From positions 62,001-126,000 of the forward strand of contig NZ_FTNR01000002.1 in the NCBI RefSeq assembly GCF_900156475.1: a stretch of DNA of 64,000 bases. Reading direction: 5' to 3'. The stretch comes from Natronorubrum thiooxidans. Lineage in GTDB: Archaea; Halobacteriota; Halobacteria; Halobacteriales; Natrialbaceae. The stretch's first letter is position 1. Every line of letters starts with the position of its first letter. Below the pieces are notes generated by a model. It did no database searches, was not told where the DNA came from, and was given only the letters and a program-made list of their open reading frames with translations. The position numbers were made by a program, and so were the translations under genes. Shown piece by piece: positions 16,806 to 25,436 of this stretch.

Positions 16806-16964
16806 ATGTGCCAGTACTGCAGCTACTCCCTGCACGACGGCTGGACGCAACTGCTCGAGTACGACGACGTCTATCAAAACGCCCTTCCCGACCGGTTGAC
16901 CGACCAGTCGACCCACGGCTTTCACGAATCCTGGGAGGAACTCAGCGACGAACTCGCGCCGTAG
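16806..16964 (+). CDS. Small CxxC protein
   Basis: The 52-residue protein begins MCQYCSYSLHDGW. A Met at 16779 (MPLSDILRYMC) is an alternative start. Only one CxxC pair and a lone HGFH are present, so metal binding would need dimerisation. It is acidic and rich in aromatic residues. Function is unknown. It converges with the CobW gene, ending three bases from it. Confidence 0.55.
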   Translation: MCQYCSYSLHDGWTQLLEYDDVYQNALPDRLTDQSTHGFHESWEELSDELAP

Positions 16965-16967
16965 GCA

Positions 16968-18122
16968 TCACAACGGGAACGGATCGACCGTCGCGTCCGC
17001 GTCCTCGAGGTCGTCGCCATCGATCACACACGCCTCGAGCGCCTCTCGAATGCGCTGTTCGTCCATCTCGCGGCCGATGAACACCAGTTGCGTCCGCCGG
17101 TCGTCGGTCGGCCGCCACTCGCCGATCGGGCCGGCTCTGACCGATGGCCCGGCCTGACTGACGCCGATCACCTCGTCGCGATTCGCGACGTAACAGACGC
17201 CTTTCGCTCGGATGATCGCACCGTCCCAGTCTTCGGCCTCGAGCCAGGCGGCAAGTCGCGTCGGGTGGAACGGTCGGTCGGCGCGGAAGACGAACGACGA
17301 GACGCCGTGACGCTCGGCGGCGCTCGGCTCCGCACCGTGGTCGTGCCCGACGTCTGCCTCTCCATCTCGGCTCTCGTCTTCGTGTCCGTGATCGTGCTCG
17401 CCGCGCAGGTGGCGTTTCCACCCTGGCGAGCGCTTTGCCGTCTCGAAGTCGAACTGCCCGGTGTCGAGGACGAGTTCCGGGTCCACCTCGCAGTAGCTCG
17501 TTCGGCGCCGCGTCGCCCGCGGCTGGAGTCGGTCGACGACGGTCTCGATCTCCGCTACGACGTCGTCGGGGACCATGTCGGTCTTGTTGAGCAACAGGAC
17601 GTCACAGAACTCGATACCCTCGATCAGGACCTCGCTCAACGGGCGCTCCGCGTCCGGCTGTAGCCCCTCGGGCAACTGCGCGCCGGCGTCGAACTCCTTC
17701 CAGAAGCCGTACGTGTCGAGGACGGTGACCATGGTATCCAGCCGAAACAGGGTCGTCGGGTCCACGTCGCTCGCGTCCGTCCCGTCGGTGAACACCTGTG
17801 CGATGGGGATCGGCTCGCTGATCCCCGACGCCTCGACCAGCAGGGCGTCGAACTCCCGGCTTTGTGCCAGCCGCGTCGCTTCCTCGAGCAGATCACCGCG
17901 TAGTCGACAGCAGATACAGCCGTTCGAGAGGTCCACGATCCCGTCGTCCTCGGTGGCTCGCTCGAGTCGATCCGCGTCGACGTTGATCTCTCCCATGTCG
18001 TTGACGATCACCGCGACTTGCCGCCCGCCGGGGTTCGACAGTACGTGATTGATCAGCGTCGTCTTGCCCGCCCCGAGGTAGCCGCTGACGACGGTGACGG
18101 GAATCACACCGGAACCAGTCAT
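16968..18122 (-). CDS. CobW/COG0523-family GTPase, metal chaperone
   Basis: The 384-residue protein has Walker A in SGYLGAGKTT (13-22), the family metal motif CxCC at Cys69-Ile70-Cys71-Cys72 (NGCICC), and LLVEASGISEP. A charged His-rich stretch (HDHGHED and GHDHG, about 240-260) precedes the CobW C-terminal domain (FVFRADRPFHPTRLAAWLE). COG0523 proteins are GTP-driven chaperones inserting zinc, cobalt or other metals into client proteins. Genes for small zinc-finger proteins lie next to it. Candidate local clients include zinc-dependent formaldehyde dehydrogenase, but no client is proven by context. Confidence 0.88.
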   Translation of the reverse strand: MTGSGVIPVTVVSGYLGAGKTTLINHVLSNPGGRQVAVIVNDMGEINVDADRLERATEDDGIVDLSNGCICCRLRGDLLEEATRLAQSREFDALLVEASGISEPIPIAQVFTDGTDASDVDPTTLFRLDTMVTVLDTYGFWKEFDAGAQLPEGLQPDAERPLSEVLIEGIEFCDVLLLNKTDMVPDDVVAEIETVVDRLQPRATRRRTSYCEVDPELVLDTGQFDFETAKRSPGWKRHLRGEHDHGHEDESRDGEADVGHDHGAEPSAAERHGVSSFVFRADRPFHPTRLAAWLEAEDWDGAIIRAKGVCYVANRDEVIGVSQAGPSVRAGPIGEWRPTDDRRTQLVFIGREMDEQRIREALEACVIDGDDLEDADATVDPFPL

Positions 18123-18172
18123 ATGCTACCGAGGACCACGATACGGACGGTACTAAGTGACCAGGGTTACTC

Positions 18173-18745
18173 TCACGGTGCGTCTCGAGCGCTCGCTCCC
18201 AACTGCCAGAGCGCCCGGTACAGCGTCCACATGTCACAGTCGAAGCGCTCGCCCAGTGAGCGGCAGGTCTCGAGGTAGCGGTCGTAGGCTGCGGGCGACA
18301 GCGGGTCCGGGTACGGGTCGGCCAGCTCTCCGGCGTCGTACAGCACCGTCCACTCGCGCTCGCCGACGACGAGACACGACTCGGGACCGACGAACAACAA
18401 AAAGGCGGATGCAACCGGGACGTCGACGCCCTCGAGGGCCGTCAACCGGTCGATGTGAGTTACCGGATCGTCCGCCGTGGCCACGTCGATGAGCGCGTCG
18501 CGGATGTCCTCGAAGTCGTTGCGGTCGAACTGTGCTTCGCGTTCGCGGCGCGTGGCGTTCGGAATCGCGCCGAGGAATCGTCTGTAGTGCCACCTGACGA
18601 CCCACTTGGCATCCCGCCAGCCGAACTCACCTGTTCGGAAAGCCGTCGGCAACGTCTCGACTCCCTCCTGTTCGACGGGATACAGCGGGTGCTCGTCGCG
18701 GTACTCGTCGGCCGTCGATTCGACGAGCGACTGAGAGAGGTCCAT
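18173..18745 (-). CDS. Unknown protein with helix-hairpin-helix-like segment
   Basis: Translation probably starts at 18745 (MDLSQSLVESTADEY), giving 190 residues. The part ALEGVDVPVASAFLLFVGPES followed by a WTVLYDAGELADPY segment resembles the helix-hairpin-helix and following region of HhH-GPD DNA glycosylases, where a gated Gly-rich hairpin is followed by a conserved Asp. No 4Fe-4S cluster is visible. I regard the resemblance as weak and list it as unknown. The gene is divergent from formate dehydrogenase. Confidence 0.6.
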   Translation of the reverse strand: MDLSQSLVESTADEYRDEHPLYPVEQEGVETLPTAFRTGEFGWRDAKWVVRWHYRRFLGAIPNATRREREAQFDRNDFEDIRDALIDVATADDPVTHIDRLTALEGVDVPVASAFLLFVGPESCLVVGEREWTVLYDAGELADPYPDPLSPAAYDRYLETCRSLGERFDCDMWTLYRALWQLGASARDAP

Positions 18746-18923
18746 CGTATGAGGGTATTTGACACATAGGCTGGTGAACGTTTCCCCGTCTGCGGCGTCG
18801 TGGCGCGCTGTGGAATCGCGTCTCGGCGTCTCACTTCGCTGAATGCTAGAAAGACTCATGCACGTGGACGAAGACCGTACACATGTCAGATCGGACTCCA
18901 CTCCGAGATCACTACTCAGAACA

Positions 18924-21065
18924 ATGTCCAGTGACAAACAAGACACAGTCAAGACGATCTGCCCGTACTGCGGCGTCGGCTGCGGGATTCAGGTCAGTCA
19001 GGGCGACGAGCCCGGTGATGTACAGTTCATGCCGTGGGGAGATGCTCCGGTCAACGAGGGGCGCGTCTGCATCAAAGGCGGCGCGGCGACGGAGGTCGTC
19101 GACCACGAGGATCGACTCACCGACCCACTGATCAGAGACGACGACGGTGAGTTCCGCGAGGCAACCTGGGAGGAGGCCTACGAGTACATCGTCAGCGAAC
19201 TCGAGCGAATCCGCGACGAGTACGGCCCGGACGCGATGGGCTTTTTCGGCTCCTCGAAGACGATGAACGAGGAGAACTACCTGCTGCAGAAACTCGCCCG
19301 CCGGTACGGCACCAACAATGTCGACAACTGCACACGGATGTGTCACGCCTCGACGGTCTGGGCGCTGCGGACCAGTCTGGGCGCGGGGGCGATGACCAAC
19401 AGCATGCGTGACCTCCGCGAGGCGGCCGACGTCTTCTGGATTCAGGGCGCAAATCCCGGCGAGCAACACCCCATCGCCAACAGCCAGTACTTCCGGCAGG
19501 CAGTGCTCGAGGGTGCGACCGTCATCCAGGTCGACCCACACGCGAACAAGACGACCCGGTCGTTCCAGATCGACGACACCGATCGCCACCAGCACCTCCA
19601 GTTGAATCCCGGAACCGACATTCCGCTGTTGAATATCGTCCTCAAGACGATCCTCGAGCACCACGCGGACCATCCCGAGGACGGCTGGGTGGACGAGGCG
19701 TTCGTCGAGGAACGGACGGAGGGGTTCGACCACCTGAAAGCGACGCTCGAGGAGTTCGACAAAGAGGCCGCGGCCGAGGAGTGTGGCGTCGCGCTCGCCG
19801 CCATCGAACTCGCCGCCGAGAAGTACGCGACCGCCGACAACGCGGCCATCTTCACCGGGATGGGGATGAGCCAGCACGCCTGCGGCGTCGACAACGTCCA
19901 AAACGAGATCAATCTGGCGCTGATCACGGGCAACCTCGGTCGGCCCGGCACGGGCGTCAACCCGCTGCGCGGCCAGAACAACGTCCAGGGAACCTGTGAC
20001 GTCGGCGCGATGCCGAACGTTTTACCGGGCTACCAGCTCGTCGACGACGACGCGGCCCGCGAATCGGTCGAGGACGTCTGGGGATTCGAGGTTCCCGACG
20101 AGCCGGGGCTGACGAACGTCGAAATTTCCTACGAGGCGGGCGACTCGGTCAAAGGCCTCTACGTTATGGGCGAAAACCCCGTGATGAGCGAACCCGACGC
20201 CAACAGCGTCGCCGAGCGGCTCGCGGATCTCGAGTTCATGGTCGTCCAGGACATCTTCATGACCGAAACGGCGGAGTACGCCAACGTAATTTTGCCGGCC
20301 ACCACCTGGGCCGAGCGCGGCGGCACTGTCACGAACACCGACCGCCGGGTCCAGCGCATGCGCGGCGTCGGGAAAGTCCACGAGAACACCAGACATGACC
20401 GCGAGATCCTGACCGAAGTCGGGACGCGCCTGTTCGAAGAAGGGTTCGACTTCGAGAATCCCGAGGAGATCTTCGAGGAACTCCGGCAGGTCTGTCCGAG
20501 CTACCACGGGATGACCTACGACCTGCTTGGCGAGGAGGGACTGCACTGGCCCTGCTACGAACTCGGCGACGAGGGCGATCCGTTCCTCTACGAGGACGAG
20601 TTCGACACCGAAAGCGGCCTGGGCCACATCGAGGGCGTCGAACACACCCCGCCCGCAGAGACGCCCGACGACGAGTACCCGCTGATCCTCACGACCGCGC
20701 GACTCGAGGAACACTACAACACCGGGACGATGAGCACCCGCTCGCCGACGCTCAACCGGCAGACGCCGGAGAACTTCGTCGACGTCCACCCCGACGACGC
20801 CGCCCGCTACGGGATCGAGGACGGCGAGTACGTGAAGCTGCGCTCGCGGCGTGGCGAGATCACCCTCGAGGCCCACGTCACCGAAGACACCAAAGAGGGC
20901 GTGGTGTGGACGACGCCACACTTCGCTGCCGCCTCGGCGAACAAACTCACAAACCACGTCCTCGACGACCGGGCGAAGATCCCCGAGTACAAAGCCGCCG
21001 CCGCGGAGATTGAGGTCGATGTCGAACCGCTGGGCGAGACTGCCGATCCCGCGGCCGACGACTGA
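18924..21065 (+). CDS. Formate dehydrogenase catalytic (alpha) subunit, molybdopterin type
   Basis: From the Met at 18924 the protein has 713 residues. The N-terminal 4Fe-4S domain has Cys13, Cys16, Cys20 and Cys49 (CPYCGVGC ... GRVCIKGG). The active-site cysteine is Cys140 in NCTRMCHAST, followed by LGAGAMTNS as in FdhF-type enzymes, with Cys rather than selenocysteine. The C-terminal molybdopterin-binding domain contains TGTMSTRSPTLN. It would oxidise formate to CO2 (or reduce CO2) in the cytoplasm. No beta or gamma subunit, diaphorase or FdhD lies beside it, so its electron partner must be encoded elsewhere. Confidence 0.9.
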   Translation: MSSDKQDTVKTICPYCGVGCGIQVSQGDEPGDVQFMPWGDAPVNEGRVCIKGGAATEVVDHEDRLTDPLIRDDDGEFREATWEEAYEYIVSELERIRDEYGPDAMGFFGSSKTMNEENYLLQKLARRYGTNNVDNCTRMCHASTVWALRTSLGAGAMTNSMRDLREAADVFWIQGANPGEQHPIANSQYFRQAVLEGATVIQVDPHANKTTRSFQIDDTDRHQHLQLNPGTDIPLLNIVLKTILEHHADHPEDGWVDEAFVEERTEGFDHLKATLEEFDKEAAAEECGVALAAIELAAEKYATADNAAIFTGMGMSQHACGVDNVQNEINLALITGNLGRPGTGVNPLRGQNNVQGTCDVGAMPNVLPGYQLVDDDAARESVEDVWGFEVPDEPGLTNVEISYEAGDSVKGLYVMGENPVMSEPDANSVAERLADLEFMVVQDIFMTETAEYANVILPATTWAERGGTVTNTDRRVQRMRGVGKVHENTRHDREILTEVGTRLFEEGFDFENPEEIFEELRQVCPSYHGMTYDLLGEEGLHWPCYELGDEGDPFLYEDEFDTESGLGHIEGVEHTPPAETPDDEYPLILTTARLEEHYNTGTMSTRSPTLNRQTPENFVDVHPDDAARYGIEDGEYVKLRSRRGEITLEAHVTEDTKEGVVWTTPHFAAASANKLTNHVLDDRAKIPEYKAAAAEIEVDVEPLGETADPAADD

Positions 21066-21182
21066 GGTCCCGTCAGTCGGCCGTGTCGACCGGACGGCCG
21101 CCTCGCGTTCCGTCGGGCACGGACGGTTTCCCGTCGTGGAGATCGGTGGCTACTTTTCTCCGCAGTATGTTGGCTCTTCTAT

Positions 21183-22292
21183 ATGTCCCCGAGTCGGTCC
21201 CTTCGTCTCCAGATGGTCGTCTCGATCGGCCTCCTCGTCGGGCTCACGCTCGGTTTTCTCCTCGGTATCTGGCTCGTCAGTTACGGCCTCCTCGAACTGC
21301 TCGAGACCGGCGCACTCGAGGTCGTAACAGTCGGCTCCGCGGCGTTGTTGACCGTGGCTGTCGTCGCCGGCTCCGGGCGACTCGAGGCGCTGCTCGCCTT
21401 TCCCGTCGTATGGCTCGCTATCTACGCCCTCGCCGTGTTCACAGCACCCAGTTCGTGGGTGCTCGCGACGGTCGGGAGCGCCAGTCTGCTTGCCGCGATT
21501 GCCACCCTCGAGTACAGACAGGTCGGGACGATCGAGCGTCTCGGCGGCGCGGTCCCGATCGAGCCCGACGATGCCCCATACGTCCATCGGACGGCGACCC
21601 GGGTTGCGACGCTGTACGATGTCCCCGTTCCGACGATTGCGGTGTCCGAACGTGAGGCTCCCGAGGCGATGGCCGTCGGGCTCCGTCCCGGGAACATCCA
21701 CCTCGTGCTCTCGCTCGGGACGCTTCGGGCGCTCTCGGACGACGAACTCGAGGCGGTAATCGCTCACGAACTCGCACACGTCGCCAACCGCGACGCGATA
21801 GTGATGACGGCCGCCTCGGTGCCGGTCGTCCTCGCCGAGGGTATTCGGACGCATCTCGACGACGATAGTTCGGGAACGGGTGTGGTCGTGACCGTCCCGC
21901 TGGTGGTCGTCGCCGGCGCAACGGCGCTGCTCGGTCGGGTCGTCACCGCGGGCCTCTCGCGGACCAGAGAGCGCGCGGCCGATCGGGCCGCAGCCGAGGC
22001 GACAGGCTCGCCAGCGGCGCTCGCAAGTGCCCTTCGGACCCTCGACGAGCGAATCGACGAGACCCCATCGCGGGATCTCCGGGCGGTCTCGAGTGTCTCC
22101 TCGCTGTCGATCCTGTCGCTCGAGGACGACACCGTCGAGAAACTGATGCTCGGCCCCGATGGCGACGTCGAACCCTCTTACTGGTGGCTCAGGAAGCGAC
22201 TGCAGCGGCTGTCGAACTGGCTCGTTCGAACGCACCCGCCGACGACGGCCCGCCTCGAGTCGCTACGAGCACTCGAAGACAAGTACCGGTGA
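21183..22292 (+). CDS. HtpX-like M48 family membrane metalloprotease
   Basis: The 369-residue protein has paired N-terminal membrane helices (about 12-42 and 46-64), two more around 75-108, the zinc-protease motif HELAH at 195-199 in a VIAHELAHVANRDA context, two further hydrophobic segments and a later Arg/Glu helix (TRERAADRAAAEATG) carrying the third ligand, as in HtpX. It probably degrades misfolded membrane proteins with its active site on the cytoplasmic side. It stands alone, convergent with a wHTH regulator gene. Confidence 0.87.
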   Translation: MSPSRSLRLQMVVSIGLLVGLTLGFLLGIWLVSYGLLELLETGALEVVTVGSAALLTVAVVAGSGRLEALLAFPVVWLAIYALAVFTAPSSWVLATVGSASLLAAIATLEYRQVGTIERLGGAVPIEPDDAPYVHRTATRVATLYDVPVPTIAVSEREAPEAMAVGLRPGNIHLVLSLGTLRALSDDELEAVIAHELAHVANRDAIVMTAASVPVVLAEGIRTHLDDDSSGTGVVVTVPLVVVAGATALLGRVVTAGLSRTRERAADRAAAEATGSPAALASALRTLDERIDETPSRDLRAVSSVSSLSILSLEDDTVEKLMLGPDGDVEPSYWWLRKRLQRLSNWLVRTHPPTTARLESLRALEDKYR

Positions 22293-22404
22293 TCAAACGG
22301 AGACAGAAACGCTCGAGAATCGTAGTCCGCTGTGGCCGCGTGGCCCTCCACAACACGTCCCTCGAGCAGTGCCGTGACGACACGTCGTGGACGCGTCGAA
22401 TCGA

Positions 22405-22788
22405 TCAGTCGTCGGCGACAGCGTAGGTGCCGGCGTCCGCCTCGGCGTCGGGTTTCGTGATTTCGATCGTGACGTCGCCGCCATCGACCGAGACGAGCAC
22501 GTCGTCGAAACACTTGCGGTACTCAGTCGCGTGTTTGCCGGAGGTGTTGATCCGGACTCGTTCTTCGACGAGGTCGGCATCCGTCAGTTTCTCCACCTTG
22601 CGATAGGCTGTCGACATCGGAATCTCACACTGCTCGGAGAGTTCCGTCGCGGTCAGTGACTCCTCGCTCGTCGCCTCGAGGATGGCTCGACAGGCAGTGT
22701 CGTCCAGGGCGGCGAGTACCGCCTCCGTGTCGACGGCGTGGTCATCTGCCAGCCAGCCTCGCTTCGGAGTAGAGTTTGTCGCGGACAT
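22405..22788 (-). CDS. Winged-helix transcriptional regulator
   Basis: The Met at 22788 (MSATNSTPKRGWLADD) gives 127 residues. The core is ACRAILEATSEESLTATELSEQCEIPMSTAYRKVEKLTDADLVEE, a helix-turn-helix plus wing of the ArsR-like type common in haloarchaea, then a strand-rich acidic tail. The promoter is AT-rich and has an inverted repeat immediately before the ATG, which suggests self-regulation. Confidence 0.83.
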   Translation of the reverse strand: MSATNSTPKRGWLADDHAVDTEAVLAALDDTACRAILEATSEESLTATELSEQCEIPMSTAYRKVEKLTDADLVEERVRINTSGKHATEYRKCFDDVLVSVDGGDVTIEITKPDAEADAGTYAVADD

Positions 22789-22793
22789 TGTGT

Positions 22794-22855
22794 TCACTCC
22801 AAGAGAGTGACCCTGCCCCCTCCAAATGAATCCCAATAAATATAGGGTGTTTTAT
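22794..22855 (-). promoter_or_regulatory. Promoter and inverted repeat of the wHTH regulator gene
   Basis: On the minus strand TATAAAAC and CTATATTTATT stretches (about 22835-22855) precede the regulator. Five bases before its ATG lies TCACTC-CAAGA-GAGTGA (22794-22810), a 6+5+6 inverted repeat. Its position between promoter and start fits an autoregulatory operator. Confidence 0.4.
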
Positions 22856-23054
22856 AAGCAGTGTCGAGTCTCGGCCTCAAGGCGATGGTGAGACCGGTCG
22901 CGTGCGCGGCGAGGGTGGACTTTTATTGGAACGACTAAGCCGGGTGACACCCCATTGCAGAGCCGTCGGGCGATGGGCTGTGTCGCGATCGTGAGTGGCA
23001 CGATAGCTCGTATCCGTCACAGGGTTTAGGAGGTCCCACTCCCAACAGTCGTTG

Positions 23055-23720
23055 ATGACCTCGGGGATTCGCGCGGAAATAACGATCGACGATCCGGCTA
23101 GCTGTGTCGTCACAGCGGCTGCTGAGGCGGCACAGGGTCGTGTCCAATCGGTCTCGAAGAGTACGAATCCGAACGCGCCGACGCGTGTCTCCGAGGAGTT
23201 CATGCTCGAGGCCGAGGCGTATCCGGACACCTTCGACACCGACGTCGATCTGTCGCCGATCTTTTCGTATGGCTCGAGTCGCGTGTATCGATTCAGTCGC
23301 GAACTCGGCCGTGGCTGTCCCTGTGAGTGTATCGAACGCCACGACTCGCCGGTGGTCGACGTTCGAACGCGGGGCTCGTCGCTCTTTCTGACGTTCCATG
23401 CGTCGGATATGGAGACGTTACAGGCGATTATCGGTGACCTGCAGGACCAGTACTCGAATCTCGACGTGCAGCGACTGCTGCAGTCAGAGCAAGCCCATAC
23501 AGAACAACAGCTCGTCTTCGTCGACCGGAACGAACTGACCGCTCGGCAACTGGAGGTGCTCGAGACGGCCCATCGGATGGGCTACTTCGACCATCCAAAG
23601 CGAGCCAACGCCGGCGAGGTCGCCGACGAACTCGAGATCGCCAGCACCACGTTCGCCGAACATCTCGCGGCCGCACAGCGGAAACTGCTCGATTCGATCC
23701 TCGAGTACGACGAGGGCTGA
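23055..23720 (+). CDS. Bat-type helix-turn-helix regulator (HTH_10)
   Basis: The 221-residue protein has an N-terminal half rich in strands (GCPCECIERHDSPVVDVRTRGSSL region) and a C-terminal HTH_10 domain: LTARQLEVLETAHRMGYFDHP, GEVADELEIASTTFAEHLAAAQRKLLD. This is the domain of the bacterio-opsin activator Bat and of haloarchaeal regulators such as NarO and DmsR. It lacks an obvious PAS or GAF domain. The CPCEC motif could bind a metal or respond to redox. That is inference. It starts at 23055; a TTG three bases earlier is less likely. Confidence 0.85.
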   Translation: MTSGIRAEITIDDPASCVVTAAAEAAQGRVQSVSKSTNPNAPTRVSEEFMLEAEAYPDTFDTDVDLSPIFSYGSSRVYRFSRELGRGCPCECIERHDSPVVDVRTRGSSLFLTFHASDMETLQAIIGDLQDQYSNLDVQRLLQSEQAHTEQQLVFVDRNELTARQLEVLETAHRMGYFDHPKRANAGEVADELEIASTTFAEHLAAAQRKLLDSILEYDEG

Positions 23721-23903
23721 CTGACGGGGTAACCGCTCGGCCATCCACTGAGATCGTGGGACAGTCCAGTGTCCGTGATCTTTCTAATGGGGTGTACAGT
23801 GACGAGCTGTGGCTACTGTAGCCTTCGTCCAGAGTGAAACAGGGATGGGTGGCAACGAGTCGCTCCCACTCCTGGGTCAAGAAACCTTCGACAACTACTG
23901 AAT

Positions 23904-23934
23904 TTCGGATCCGAACCGTAACCCTATATATATT
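23904..23934 (+). promoter_or_regulatory. Palindrome plus TATA box before the zinc-ribbon gene
   Basis: The perfect 12-base palindrome TTCGGATCCGAA (23904-23915) sits immediately upstream of a strong TATA-like CCCTATATATATTCC (about 23921-23934). The next gene begins at 23991, so the transcript would have a leader of some 30 bases. A palindrome directly before the TATA element is a common site for activators in haloarchaea. Confidence 0.45.
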
Positions 23935-23990
23935 CCACACACAGCTATGCACGTAGACACACAACGTTTCACACGAATGTCGTCCCCCTC

Positions 23991-24140
23991 ATGAGCAGAT
24001 ACGAATTTACCTGTCCCGACTGCGGACAAACAATCGAAGTCAACGAGTCAATGCGTGAGGCCACGTTGACACACGGGTGTCCGGTCTGTGGTGCCGATGT
24101 CTCCGCCGAGGATTTTGCCGCCGAACAACCAACGAACTGA
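23991..24140 (+). CDS. Small zinc-ribbon protein (49 residues)
   Basis: The short gene encodes MSRYEFTCPDCGQTIEVNE and continues to CPVCGADVSAEDF, so two CxxC knuckles (Cys8, Cys11 and Cys30, Cys33) form a zinc ribbon of the rubredoxin-like kind seen in many haloarchaeal small proteins. Function is unknown. It has its own promoter-like region with a palindrome. The antisense frame here is longer but lacks features of a real protein. Confidence 0.75.
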   Translation: MSRYEFTCPDCGQTIEVNESMREATLTHGCPVCGADVSAEDFAAEQPTN

Positions 24141-24186
24141 TCGCCGGACAGATAGGTACCCGTTCGAGACACAATCGCTAGTGTCG

Positions 24187-24639
24187 TTACTCCTCGCGAT
24201 CGACGTCCGTTCGCCGACCGTTGAGCGAATCCGGTGTGAGTCGATAGAGTTCGATATCGAGTGCGTCTTTTTGCTGTGCCCAGATTTCGAACAGCGGTCG
24301 TCTTGCGTCGCCGTACTGGGCGATCTGCTCCGCCGTTAGCTCCGCCGGTGGGATGTTCTCGAGCGTTCCCGCCGCGATCACGCTTCGGTAGCTCGAGTCC
24401 TGTTCGTCGTAGACAACGAGCCGTGCCGACGGCGCGGCATCGAGAAACTGGCGTTTCTCGCTTTCCGGTGTCGATACGAGCCGCATATAGAACACCCGAT
24501 TCTCGTCATCATATCCATACGAGATCGGAATCGCATAGGGATCGTCGGTGCGTGCAAGCGACAGTACCCCCGTCTCGTGACGAGCGAGGAACTGATCTAT
24601 CGCCGCATCAGTCATTTCGGTCTCCTGATCGATGGCCAT
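24187..24639 (-). CDS. Pyridoxamine 5'-phosphate oxidase family flavin protein
   Basis: The start at 24639 (MAIDQETEMTDAAIDQFL) gives 150 residues. The split-barrel pattern is clear: HETGVLSLARTDDPYAIPISYGYD, then YMRLVSTPESEKRQFLDAAPSARLVVYDE. Members bind FMN, F420 or heme, and haloarchaea have many copies. The substrate is unknown. On the minus strand a TATA-like CTATAAAGAG lies about 35 bases upstream. Confidence 0.83.
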   Translation of the reverse strand: MAIDQETEMTDAAIDQFLARHETGVLSLARTDDPYAIPISYGYDDENRVFYMRLVSTPESEKRQFLDAAPSARLVVYDEQDSSYRSVIAAGTLENIPPAELTAEQIAQYGDARRPLFEIWAQQKDALDIELYRLTPDSLNGRRTDVDREE

Positions 24640-24733
24640 CGTCTCAGTGCATCGAGAAAGGGTGAACACGCTCTTTATAGTTGTCATCGACTCTGGGATC
24701 CCTATTCATCCGGTATCGGTACAGGAGTCCGTC

Positions 24734-25114
24734 TCACACGTCGCCGCCGTCGTCTCCATCGATCCCGATACAGATCGGCTCCCGAATCTCGAGTGCCGTC
24801 TCGAACGTCTCCTCACGGTCGGTTCGTCGGCCGATCCGTAACAGCTGTTCCTCGTGGGCACGGCGGATCGCCGACAGCTCACGGTCGGTAACGCCGAGTT
24901 CCTCACTGATCGACGACCAGTGGCCCCACTCCACGGCGAATACCTCGCGGTCGTCGTCCACAGCGAGGCGTTCGTACTCGCGACGGTAGCGCTCGAGTTC
25001 CGGCTCGAGCGTTTCCTGTGCTCGTTCGACGAGCGCTGGCAGCCGGGACGGCGGGACGCTGGCTTTCGCGGCCGTGAGGATGAGTACCTGCCCGTCGATC
25101 GGCTCGCCCGCCAT
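24734..25114 (-). CDS. Conserved-looking small protein of unknown function
   Basis: I do not recognise this 126-residue acidic protein. It is largely helical with a central VEWGHWSSISEELGVTDREL segment that resembles a small HTH or helical hairpin, and it has no signal or membrane segment. Its ATG directly follows the stop of the gene at 25115-25375 with no base between, so the two are translated from one message and may form a complex. Confidence 0.65.
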   Translation of the reverse strand: MAGEPIDGQVLILTAAKASVPPSRLPALVERAQETLEPELERYRREYERLAVDDDREVFAVEWGHWSSISEELGVTDRELSAIRRAHEEQLLRIGRRTDREETFETALEIREPICIGIDGDDGGDV

Positions 25115-25375
25115 CTAGCCACCCGCTCGCATCGCCTTCTGTGCGAACTCGTCGACGAGTGGCTCGAGGGTCTCCGTTTCGCCCTCGAACACGATCGTGA
25201 TCTCGGTCAACGTCAGCGAGGGACCGATAGCGACCGTCTCCGAAGCGAACGTCGCCGTCCAGTTGTCGCCCTCGACGGTGTCGTCGGCGACCTGCTCGCC
25301 ACCCAGATTCGTCAGATACCGAGCCGTAAGCCGCTCGGAGATGCCGCGAAAAGATCGTTCAATGTGTGTTGTCAT
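25115..25375 (-). CDS. Small alpha/beta protein of unknown function
   Basis: The 86-residue protein begins MTTHIERSFRGISERLTARYL and continues with strands (NWTATFASETVAIGPSLTLTEITIVFEG) and a C-terminal helix. I do not recognise the family. It abuts the gene at 24734-25114 in a two-gene operon. There is no cofactor motif. Confidence 0.65.
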   Translation of the reverse strand: MTTHIERSFRGISERLTARYLTNLGGEQVADDTVEGDNWTATFASETVAIGPSLTLTEITIVFEGETETLEPLVDEFAQKAMRAGG

Positions 25376-25436
25376 ACGTCGAATTCGACCGCCACACCAA
25401 TAAAGTCGAGGATGACGGTATCCGGGCTGCTGGCGG

